5,044 nt of DNA from Candidatus Omnitrophota bacterium (lineage in GTDB: Bacteria > Omnitrophota > Gorgyraeia > B26-G9): contig DAOVNL010000081.1 in assembly GCA_030630245.1 (NCBI GenBank), positions 1 to 5,044 of the forward strand, read 5' to 3'. Positions 1 to 5,044 of this stretch are shown in pieces. Below the pieces are notes generated by a model. It did not search any database. It was not told the DNA's origin and was given only the letters and a program-made list of their open reading frames with translations. The position numbers were made by a program, and so were the translations under genes. Positions within the stretch are counted from its first letter, which is position 1, and each line of letters opens with the position of its first letter.

Positions 1-1902
1 CTTATGGCCAAACCATCAGGAGAAATTATTGAAAACCCGATTACGGCAAATTTCCGCGAAGGGCTGACAGTGCTTGAGTTCTTTATCTCTACTCACGGCG
101 CCAGAAAAGGCCTTGCCGATACCGCGTTAAAAACAGCGGATGCCGGATATTTAACGCGCCGGCTTGTTGATGTTGCCCAGGATGTGATCATCACACAGGA
201 TGATTGCCATACTTTAAACGGGATTACGATCTGCGCGATAACAGAGGGCGATGATGTTGTTGTTAGTTTAAAAGAAAGAATTGTCGGGCGCATAGCGCTT
301 GATAATATAGTTGATATTGTAACCGATAAGATAATTATATCGGTCGGCGAGGAAATAACTGAAGAAAAGGCGGATAGAATCGAGCAGCTGGGGCTTGCGA
401 AAATCAGACTCCGCAGCGTTTTAACCTGTGAGGTTACACACGGAGTATGCGCTAAATGCTACGGACGTAACCTGGCTACGCAGCGTTTAGTTGAGTTGGG
501 TGAGGCAGTAGGGATTGTTGCCGCGCAGTCAATCGGTGAACCGGGCACACAGCTTACAATGAGAACGTTTCACATCGGCGGAACCGCATCAAGAATTGTT
601 GAGCAGTCACAGTTTAAGGCAAAGCATTCAGGATCCATCAAGCGCCACAATCTGCGTACAGTTACAAATAAAAACGGAGAAATAATCGTTCTTAACAGAA
701 ACGGGCAGATAAGCATACACGATGCAGTTGAAAGGGAACTTGAAATTTACAATGTCCCGATAGGATCGTTCCTGACGATACTTGAAGGTGAAAAAGTAGA
801 GAAGAATCAGGTGATCGTAACATGGGATCCGTATACTTCTCCGATTTTAACCGAATCAAGCGGTAAGGTGCGTTTTGAGGATATCAAGGAAAACGTAACT
901 ATGCGTGAAGAAATCGATGCCTCTACCGGACTAACTGAGAGAGTGATTATTGATCATAAAGCCGACTATCATCCGCAGATCATTATTTATAATGGCAACG
1001 ATGAGGTTGTGGCTTTTTATACTATCCCGTCCGGCGCTCATATTGTTGTTCAGGACGGACAGGAAGTTGAAGGCGGAAGTTTGCTTGCTAAAACTCCGAG
1101 AAAAATTTCCAAAACCAAAGATATTACCGGTGGTTTGCCGCGAGTTGCTGAAATATTTGAAGCGCGCCGCCCTAAAGACCCGGCGATCATTACGGAAATC
1201 GACGGAATTGTTGAATTTGGAGCTCCGAAAAAAGGACAGCGCCGTATAATTATTAAGAGCGTATCAGGTATGAGCAAAGAATATCTGATCCCGCCGGGAA
1301 AACATCTTAATATTTATAAAGGCGACATGGTTAGCGCCGGCCAGGTGCTTACTGACGGGCCGATGGTCCCGCATGACATATTAAGCGTTTCCGGTGTGCA
1401 GAAACTGCAGGAGCACCTGGTTACGGAAATCCAGGAGGTTTATCGTTTGCAGGGAGTCCGCATTAATGATAAGCATATCGAAGTTATTGTCCGCCAGATG
1501 CTCAAAAAAGTAAAAGTTGAAGATGTCGGGGATACAGATTTGCTTCCCGGACAGCAGGTGGATAAATTTGTTCTGGATGAGATCAACAAGCGCATAAAGG
1601 AAAAGAAAGGTAAGCCGGCAAGCGCTACTCCGCTCCTTTTAGGAATTACCAAGGCATCGCTGACTACGGAAAGTTTTATTTCTGCCGCAAGTTTTCAGGA
1701 AACCACCCGTGTTTTAACAGAAGCTGCGGCCAGCGGAAAGAGAGACAAGCTAATGGGCTTAAAGGAAAACGTTATTATGGGGCATCTGATCCCGGCAGGA
1801 ACTGGGTTTCATGCGCATAGAAAAATAAATATCATCCACGAAAAAGGTGAAGAAAAAACAGAAGAAAAAATAGAAGAAAAAAAGACGATGCTCTTAAAGT
1901 AA
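1..1902 (+). CDS. rpoC: DNA-directed RNA polymerase subunit beta' (C-terminal part, 5' truncated)
   Basis: This is the C-terminal 633 codons of the largest catalytic subunit of RNA polymerase; the gene runs in from the left edge, so the ATG at 4 is internal and corresponds to about E. coli Met747. Numbering from that Met, residues 23-58 are the bridge helix ([13 protein letters not shown]). Cys68, Cys142, Cys149 and Cys152 form the second zinc site with the same spacing as E. coli C814/C888/C895/C898. Residues 175-193 are the trigger-loop start, with Met186 and His190 matching the catalytic M932/H936. A large SI3-type insertion follows (about 197-370), and the loop resumes at [10 protein letters not shown] (372-381). 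The jaw comes next, then [20 protein letters not shown] (479-498), [13 protein letters not shown] (557-569) and the GTGF clamp/switch end (599-602). The last 30 residues are a variable charged tail with three EEK(T/I/K) repeats. All key residues are present. The stop is TAA at 1900-1902, 19 bases before rpsL, implying cotranscription. Confidence 0.98.
   Translation, partial: LMAKPSGEIIENPITANFREGLTVLEFFISTHGARKGLADTALKTADAGYLTRRLVDVAQDVIITQDDCHTLNGITICAITEGDDVVVSLKERIVGRIALDNIVDIVTDKIIISVGEEITEEKADRIEQLGLAKIRLRSVLTCEVTHGVCAKCYGRNLATQRLVELGEAVGIVAAQSIGEPGTQLTMRTFHIGGTASRIVEQSQFKAKHSGSIKRHNLRTVTNKNGEIIVLNRNGQISIHDAVERELEIYNVPIGSFLTILEGEKVEKNQVIVTWDPYTSPILTESSGKVRFEDIKENVTMREEIDASTGLTERVIIDHKADYHPQIIIYNGNDEVVAFYTIPSGAHIVVQDGQEVEGGSLLAKTPRKISKTKDITGGLPRVAEIFEARRPKDPAIITEIDGIVEFGAPKKGQRRIIIKSVSGMSKEYLIPPGKHLNIYKGDMVSAGQVLTDGPMVPHDILSVSGVQKLQEHLVTEIQEVYRLQGVRINDKHIEVIVRQMLKKVKVEDVGDTDLLPGQQVDKFVLDEINKRIKEKKGKPASATPLLLGITKASLTTESFISAASFQETTRVLTEAAASGKRDKLMGLKENVIMGHLIPAGTGFHAHRKINIIHEKGEEKTEEKIEEKKTMLLK
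1849..1884 (+). repeat. Three tandem 12-bp repeats in the rpoC 3' tail
   Basis: Three in-frame copies of gaagaaaaaa followed by ca, ta or ag lie end to end and encode EEKT, EEKI and EEKK in the RpoC tail (residues 616-627 of the visible part). The copies differ only at the last two bases. They lie beyond the conserved GTGF end of beta', where length and sequence vary between species, so the tract probably arose by replication slippage and is tolerated. The A-runs of six to seven bases make it a likely site of length variation between strains. Confidence 0.85.
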
Positions 1903-1904
1903 GT

Positions 1905-1911
1905 TAAGGAG
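1905..1911 (+). promoter_or_regulatory. Ribosome binding site of rpsL
   Basis: The sequence taaggag sits between the rpoC stop and the rpsL ATG, ten bases before the start. It matches the anti-Shine-Dalgarno well, although the spacing is on the long side. It starts only two bases after the rpoC stop codon, so ribosomes finishing rpoC end on top of it, which favours translational coupling. Confidence 0.75.
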
Positions 1912-1921
1912 AAAAAGAAAG

Positions 1922-2296
1922 ATGCCGACAATTAGTCAATTAATTAGAATAGGAAGAAAGAAATCAAGCAGCAGGACAAAGGCTCCCGCGCTGCAAAAAT
2001 CTCCGCAAAGAAGAGGGGTTTGTCTGCAAGTGCGGACAATGACTCCTAAAAAACCTAATTCTGCCTTGCGCAAGATCGCGAGAGTTAGGCTTACTAACGG
2101 CATTGAAGTATCGGCTTATATACCCGGAGAAGGGCATAATCTGCAGGAACATTCTATCGTGCTTGTTCGCGGCGGAAGAGTGAAAGATTTGCCGGGAGTT
2201 AGATATCATATTGTCAGAGGTACTCTTGATACTGCGGGAGTATCAGATAGAAAAAGAAGCCGTTCTTGTTATGGGACAAAGAAACCAAAGAAATAA
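1922..2296 (+). CDS. rpsL: 30S ribosomal protein S12
   Basis: S12 binds 16S rRNA at the decoding centre of the small subunit and helps set translational accuracy. The 124-residue product has exactly the length of E. coli S12 and aligns along its whole length. Hallmarks are RRGVC (30-34), [11 protein letters not shown] (41-51), [10 protein letters not shown] (69-78) and [13 protein letters not shown] (84-96), followed by a basic KKPKK end. Lys43 and Lys88 (K42 and K87 in mature E. coli numbering), where streptomycin-resistance changes usually fall, are both the wild-type lysine. Asp89 is the residue that RimO methylthiolates in many bacteria. The N-terminal 20 residues are basic and more divergent, as is usual. 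The ATG is supported by the MPT start and the upstream taaggag. The gene lies 19 bases after rpoC and 21 before rpsG, as first gene of the str cluster. Confidence 0.99.
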   Translation: MPTISQLIRIGRKKSSSRTKAPALQKSPQRRGVCLQVRTMTPKKPNSALRKIARVRLTNGIEVSAYIPGEGHNLQEHSIVLVRGGRVKDLPGVRYHIVRGTLDTAGVSDRKRSRSCYGTKKPKK

Positions 2297-2305
2297 TTGA
2301 AATTA

Positions 2306-2313
2306 TAAGGAGG
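2306..2313 (+). promoter_or_regulatory. Ribosome binding site of rpsG
   Basis: The sequence taaggagg is a full-length Shine-Dalgarno match four bases before the rpsG ATG. It fixes the start at 2318 and suggests strong initiation of its own for S7. Confidence 0.85.
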
Positions 2314-2317
2314 AAAC

Positions 2318-2785
2318 ATGCGTCGAAGGCGCGCGGTAAAACGTCAGATACAGCCAGACCCAAAGTATAATAGCATTTTAGTTACCAAGCTTGTGAATAT
2401 GATAATGTCCAAAGGAAAAAAGTCAATTGCGGAGCGCATACTTTATTCTGCTTTTGAGGTTTTAGAAAAAAAGACAAGCAAGAATGCCCTGGAAGTTTTT
2501 AAAAAGGGTTTAGAAAATGTGCGTCCTCTTTTAGAGGTTAAGGCAAGAAGAGTGGGCGGAGCGACTTACCAGGTTCCGATTGAAATCCGGCAGGATAGAG
2601 GTACTATTGTTGCCCTGCGCTGGATACGCAACTTTGCCAGAGCCAGAAAAGGCAAGCCGATGGAAGAGAAACTTGCGCAGGAACTGCTTGATGCGTATAA
2701 GGGGGAAGGTGCGGCTATCAAGAAAAGAGAAGATACTCATAAAATGGCTGAATCCAACAAGGCTTTTGCGCATTACCGCTGGTAA
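2318..2785 (+). CDS. rpsG: 30S ribosomal protein S7
   Basis: S7 is the primary binding protein that nucleates assembly of the 30S head and lies near the E site and mRNA exit. The 155-residue product has the usual bacterial length, ending at AFAHYRW without the C-terminal extension of E. coli K-12. Recognisable blocks are the basic N-terminus followed by PDPKYNS (13-19), [22 protein letters not shown] (about 66-87, the rRNA-binding beta-hairpin region), ALRWI (99-103) and [20 protein letters not shown] (135-154). Residue 2 is Arg where many S7 proteins have Pro (MRRRRAV instead of MPRRR), so the initiator Met is probably retained. The start is fixed by a taaggagg site four bases upstream. In E. 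coli, S7 represses its operon by binding the long rpsL-rpsG spacer; here that spacer is only 21 bases, so the same control site cannot be present in that form. Confidence 0.99.
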   Translation: MRRRRAVKRQIQPDPKYNSILVTKLVNMIMSKGKKSIAERILYSAFEVLEKKTSKNALEVFKKGLENVRPLLEVKARRVGGATYQVPIEIRQDRGTIVALRWIRNFARARKGKPMEEKLAQELLDAYKGEGAAIKKREDTHKMAESNKAFAHYRW

Positions 2786-2796
2786 TTGATTTTACC
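2772..2796 (+). other. Alternative hairpins across the rpsG stop codon
   Basis: ATTACC (2772-2777) can pair perfectly with GGTAAT (2781-2786) around a three-base loop, placing the rpsG TAA in the stem. The same GGTAA can instead pair with TTACC at 2792-2796 around the loop TTGATT. The two pairings exclude each other. Both stems are short (6 and 5 bp) and AT-containing, so stability is marginal. The upstream arm is also constrained by the conserved YRW codons. This is visible complementarity only; a function is not established. Confidence 0.3.
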
Positions 2797-2800
2797 GCTG
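2773..2800 (+). repeat. 9-bp direct repeat TTACCGCTG at the rpsG/fusA junction
   Basis: TTACCGCTG occurs at 2773-2781, within the last codons of rpsG, and again at 2792-2800 in the leader before fusA, 19 bases apart start to start. It supplies the two competing arms of the hairpins described for this junction. It may be a small duplication or chance. Confidence 0.6.
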
Positions 2801-2813
2801 AAGAGTTTAAAAT
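2786..2813 (+). promoter_or_regulatory. Possible weak sigma70-type promoter ahead of fusA
   Basis: TTGATT (2786-2791; four of six to TTGACA) and TAAAAT (2808-2813; five of six to TATAAT) are separated by 16 bases within the 87-base rpsG-fusA gap, the longest in the window. Transcription would start about 50 bases before the fusA ATG. In AT-rich spacer a match this loose is common by chance, so this is only a candidate for extra fusA-tuf expression. Confidence 0.25.
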
Positions 2814-2860
2814 ATATAGGATTAACCGGAATTATACAGGATAGAATGCAGGGGAAAATA

Positions 2861-2866
2861 AAGAAG
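2861..2866 (+). promoter_or_regulatory. Probable weak ribosome binding site of fusA
   Basis: The purine tract aagaag lies six bases before the ATG at 2873 and is the only suitably spaced candidate for that start. A better match, agggga at 2850-2855, is 17 bases away, too far for normal use. An agga at 2838-2841 serves an in-frame upstream ATG at 2846 instead. Confidence 0.4.
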
Positions 2867-2872
2867 CATGTT

Positions 2873-4948
2873 ATGGCAAGATTATTCCCTTTAGAAAAGA
2901 GTAGAAATATCGGCATCATGGCGCATATTGACGCCGGAAAAACGACAACGACAGAACGCATTTTATTTTATACCGGCAGGGTTTATAAGCTGGGGGAGGT
3001 TGACGAGGGCACAGCAACAATGGATTGGATGGCGCAGGAACAGGAGCGTGGTATAACAATTACCAGCGCAAGCACCACATGTTTCTGGAAAGAGCATCGG
3101 ATTAATATAATTGATACTCCCGGCCATGTAGATTTTACAGTAGAAGTTGAACGTTCTTTGAGAGTTTTGGATGGAGCAGTGATTATTTTATGCGCTGTCG
3201 GCGGAGTCGAGCCGCAGTCTGAGACAGTTTGGAGACAGGCGCAGCGTTATCATGTTCCGCTTATAGCTTATATAAATAAGATGGACAGAATAGGCTGTGA
3301 CTTTTACGGCGCGATTGAGCAGATGAGAAACCGCTTAGGAGCGAAAGTAATTCCGATGCAGATTCCTATCGGAGTTGAGGAAAGTTTTACCGGTATAGTG
3401 GATCTCGTTGAGATGAAAGCCTATATATTTGAGCGAAATAGTGAAAACCTGGATTTTCAAACAGCGGAGATTCCCCATGATTTACTGGCATTAGCTAAAG
3501 GCTGCCGGATGCAAATGATCGAAACAGCGGCAGAACACGACCCTGTGCTGATGGAAAAATTTGTTCATAATAAAGAGCCGGGGATCGATGAGCTTAAAAA
3601 GGCGATTCGAGATGCTGTTATAAAATACGGTTATGTTCCTGTTTTCTGCGGATCAAGTTTCCGCAATATCGGCATTCAGCCGCTGCTTGACGGAATTTGT
3701 GAGTATTTACCCAGTCCGCTTGATGTGCCGCCGGTGGAAGGAATTGTGCCCGGGACAGAAAAGAAGGAAAAGCGTAGAACATCTGACGATGAGGTGTTCA
3801 GCGCCTTAGCGTTTAAAATAATGGCTGATTCGTATGTCGGCAAGCTGATATTCTTCCGCGTTTATTCCGGGATATTAAAATCAGGAACGCATGTTTACAA
3901 TGCGAATAAAAAATGCAAGGAAAGAATCGGCAAACTGCTCAGGATGCACGCGAATAAGCAGGAGATAGTTGAGAAGGTTTATGCCGGAGACATCGCGGCG
4001 GCGGTCGGTTTAAAAGAAACAAAAACCGGAGAGACTATTTGCGATGTCAATAGGCCGATAATTTTAGAAAGCATGCATTTCCCTGAACCGGTGGTGTCCC
4101 TGGCTATTGAGCCGGCAACACAGGCGGCGCAGGATAAGTTAGCCGTTTCTTTGAATCGAGTGCAGGAAGAAGATCCGAGTTTCAGGGTTAAGTACGATAA
4201 AGATACAGGACAAACAATTATTTCCGGCATGGGAGAGCTTCATCTGGAAATCATTGTGGATCGCTTACTGCGGGAATTTAAAGTAGAGGCAAATGTAGGA
4301 AAACCGCAGGTGGCATATAAAGAAACAATCTCTAAGACTGTTGAAGTTGAGAATAAATTTATTCAGCAAACAGGCGGCCGGGGCCAGTACGCTCATGTAG
4401 CGCTTGAGATGTCAAAGGCCGATAGAGGGCAAGGGGTTGAATTTAGGAGTGAAATATCAAAAGGCGTAATACCAAGAGAATTTATACCGGCTATTAAAGA
4501 AGGTGTTCTTGGTTCGGCCGGCTCGGGAGTACTCGCGGGTTATCCCGTGATCGATGTAAATGTTAAGCTGATTGGCGGTTCGTATCATGCTGTGGATTCA
4601 TCTGATTTGGCTTTCAGGATGGCAGCATCAATGGCTTTTACAGATGGATTGAGAAAGGCGCAGTCAGTGCTTCTTGAACCGATCATGTCTTTAGAGGCAG
4701 TAATTCCAGCGGAATATCTGGGGGATGTCATCGGGGATTTAGGCTCGCGCAGATGTAAAATTGAGTCAATGGATGACCGGGCAAACGCGAAGGTTGTCCG
4801 GGGAGTTGTACCGCTGGCTGAGATGTTTGGTTACGCGACTATAATAAGAAGCTTGACACAAGGGCGCGGAATGTATACAATAGAACCTTCTTATTATTTT
4901 GAAGTTCCAAAACAAATACAAGAAAAATTAATCGGCAGACGATATTAA
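2873..4948 (+). CDS. fusA: Elongation factor G
   Basis: EF-G is the ribosomal GTPase that catalyses translocation of tRNA and mRNA and, with RRF, splits post-termination ribosomes. From the ATG at 2873 the protein has 691 residues, normal for the family. The G domain shows the P-loop AHIDAGKT (17-24), switch [10 protein letters not shown] (58-66), DTPGH (81-85, His85 the catalytic histidine) and NKMD (135-138). CGSSF and the G-domain end follow, then the domain II barrel. GMGELHLE (452-459) marks domain [11 protein letters not shown] (501-508) begins domain IV, and [10 protein letters not shown] around His572 lies near its tip. Domain V runs from LLEP (600-603) to EMFGYAT and the C-terminus. 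I chose 2873 because [15 protein letters not shown] aligns with the MAR start of E. coli EF-G. An in-frame ATG at 2846 with an AGGA would add nine residues, and the frame is open back to 2786. All GTPase motifs are intact, so this looks like the canonical housekeeping EF-G. Confidence 0.98.
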   Translation: MARLFPLEKSRNIGIMAHIDAGKTTTTERILFYTGRVYKLGEVDEGTATMDWMAQEQERGITITSASTTCFWKEHRINIIDTPGHVDFTVEVERSLRVLDGAVIILCAVGGVEPQSETVWRQAQRYHVPLIAYINKMDRIGCDFYGAIEQMRNRLGAKVIPMQIPIGVEESFTGIVDLVEMKAYIFERNSENLDFQTAEIPHDLLALAKGCRMQMIETAAEHDPVLMEKFVHNKEPGIDELKKAIRDAVIKYGYVPVFCGSSFRNIGIQPLLDGICEYLPSPLDVPPVEGIVPGTEKKEKRRTSDDEVFSALAFKIMADSYVGKLIFFRVYSGILKSGTHVYNANKKCKERIGKLLRMHANKQEIVEKVYAGDIAAAVGLKETKTGETICDVNRPIILESMHFPEPVVSLAIEPATQAAQDKLAVSLNRVQEEDPSFRVKYDKDTGQTIISGMGELHLEIIVDRLLREFKVEANVGKPQVAYKETISKTVEVENKFIQQTGGRGQYAHVALEMSKADRGQGVEFRSEISKGVIPREFIPAIKEGVLGSAGSGVLAGYPVIDVNVKLIGGSYHAVDSSDLAFRMAASMAFTDGLRKAQSVLLEPIMSLEAVIPAEYLGDVIGDLGSRRCKIESMDDRANAKVVRGVVPLAEMFGYATIIRSLTQGRGMYTIEPSYYFEVPKQIQEKLIGRRY
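4818..4845 (+). promoter_or_regulatory. Candidate upstream tuf promoter inside fusA
   Basis: A perfect -10 hexamer TATAAT (4840-4845) lies within the codons for the conserved [11 protein letters not shown] segment of EF-G. CTGAGA (4818-4823; four of six to TTGACA) is 16 bases upstream. This would start transcription about 110 bases before the tuf GTG. The weak -35 makes it less convincing than the neighbouring candidate just downstream. Confidence 0.35.
4853..4881 (+). promoter_or_regulatory. Candidate tuf promoter inside the fusA 3' end
   Basis: A perfect -35 TTGACA (4853-4858) is followed after exactly 17 bases by TACAAT (4876-4881), giving eleven of twelve consensus positions at the optimal spacing for a housekeeping sigma factor. 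Transcription would begin near 4888, leaving a leader of roughly 75 bases before the tuf GTG. In E. coli, tufA also receives transcription from promoters inside fusA, so the arrangement has precedent. The bases also encode the conserved [10 protein letters not shown] segment, so part of the match could be forced by protein sequence. No experimental support is available. Confidence 0.5.
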
Positions 4949-4951
4949 TTA

Positions 4952-4960
4952 GAGGAGGTG
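4952..4960 (+). promoter_or_regulatory. Ribosome binding site of tuf
   Basis: The sequence gaggaggtg is an extended, essentially perfect Shine-Dalgarno match, starting four bases after the fusA stop and ending four bases before the GTG start. It is the strongest ribosome binding site in the window. It supports GTG at 4965 as the true start and may compensate for the non-ATG codon. Confidence 0.88.
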
Positions 4961-4964
4961 CATA

Positions 4965-5044
4965 GTGGCGAAAGAGAAATTCCAGAGGAATAAAACACAT
5001 GTCAACATAGGAACAATCGGACACGTTGACCATGGTAAGACAAC
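4965..5044 (+). CDS. tuf: Elongation factor Tu (N-terminal fragment, 3' truncated)
   Basis: EF-Tu is the abundant GTPase that carries aminoacyl-tRNA to the ribosomal A site. Only 26 codons and two bases lie in the window. After the GTG initiator the product reads [20 protein letters not shown] and continues into DHGKTT, the characteristic EF-Tu N-terminus. The P-loop GHVDHGKT is at residues 19-26. GTG is chosen because it gives the usual MAKEKF start, follows a strong gaggaggtg site, and has no in-frame ATG alternative before the P-loop. It follows fusA by 16 bases, as expected for the fourth str gene, and may also be transcribed from promoter-like sequences in the end of fusA. The gene continues past the right edge. 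Confidence 0.97.
   Translation, partial: MAKEKFQRNKTHVNIGTIGHVDHGKT

Noticed and set aside
93..293. Minus-strand open frame of 66 codons opposite rpoC
   Set aside because: It lies opposite the invariant bridge-helix and zinc-site region of rpoC, and its translation has no recognisable domain; it is a shadow of the real gene.
301..340. AT-rich stretch in rpoC with TTGATA (311-316) and GATAAT (330-335)
   Set aside because: The spacer of 13 bases is too short for a sigma70 promoter and no better -10 lies at 16-18 bases; this looks like chance in an Ile/Asp-rich coding segment.
950..1249. Plus-strand 99-codon open frame inside rpoC in another frame
   Set aside because: It overlaps the SI3 and trigger-loop coding sequence completely, its product resembles no family I know, and rpoC accounts for the sequence.
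2786..2872. Possible separate small gene or leader peptide in the rpsG-fusA gap
   Set aside because: The open frame runs straight into fusA with no stop, its first codon is TTG without a ribosome binding site, and the 28-residue translation has no recognisable features; treated as leader.
2773..2961. Minus-strand open frame across the rpsG-fusA junction
   Set aside because: It overlaps conserved ends of both genes, I see no supporting ribosome binding site or known motif, and its hydrophobic look follows from reading basic ribosomal-protein and P-loop codons backwards.
4534..4549. Hairpin CGCGGG-TTAT-CCCGTG inside fusA
   Set aside because: It encodes the conserved AGYPV segment of EF-G domain IV, is short, and has no T-run after it, so it is best explained as coding sequence and not a terminator.
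4839..5033. Minus-strand open frame of 64 codons across the fusA-tuf junction
   Set aside because: It spans the coding ends of fusA and tuf, both invariant on the plus strand, and shows no recognisable protein feature.
1..5044. Novel accessory or defence system
   Set aside because: All of the sequence apart from short gaps is accounted for by rpoC, rpsL, rpsG, fusA and tuf, with normal motifs and lengths; nothing points to an undescribed system.

Overview
This window is a single co-directional block of core gene-expression genes on the + strand: the 3' half of rpoC, then complete rpsL, rpsG and fusA, then the first 80 bases of tuf. This is the classical bacterial str operon (S12, S7, EF-G, EF-Tu) joined directly to the end of the RNA polymerase operon. 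Every gene is intact in frame, and coding density is very high. The gaps are 19, 21, 87 and 16 bases, and all four visible stop codons are TAA. I see no mobile element, RNA gene, CRISPR array or accessory gene.

The organism is a bacterium with moderate, slightly AT-leaning composition. The rpoC fragment aligns by eye with E. coli beta' without gaps from about residue 747 up to the trigger loop. It then carries a large insertion inside the trigger loop, of the SI3 type found in proteobacteria and several other Gram-negative phyla. Adjacent rpoC-rpsL, a Lys/Glu-rich RpoC tail and the style of EF-G would fit an uncultivated Gram-negative lineage such as Omnitrophota or another PVC-like group. 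That placement is inference from remembered sequence character, not a search result.

Layout: 1-1902 rpoC (5' truncated; bridge helix, zinc site 2, trigger loop with SI3, jaw, C-terminal clamp/switch region); 1922-2296 rpsL; 2318-2785 rpsG; 2786-2872 an 87-base leader that stays open in the fusA frame; 2873-4948 fusA; 4965 to the end, tuf starting with GTG. Strong Shine-Dalgarno sequences precede rpsL, rpsG and tuf; the one for fusA is weak and its start is slightly ambiguous.

The products work together. Beta' is part of the polymerase, S12 and S7 shape the 30S decoding centre and head, EF-G drives translocation and EF-Tu delivers aminoacyl-tRNA. The most interesting non-coding signals are two promoter-like sequences inside the 3' end of fusA, which could give tuf its own transcription, and a small direct-repeat/alternative-hairpin arrangement at the rpsG stop codon. 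No new biological system is evident; this is a conserved housekeeping region.
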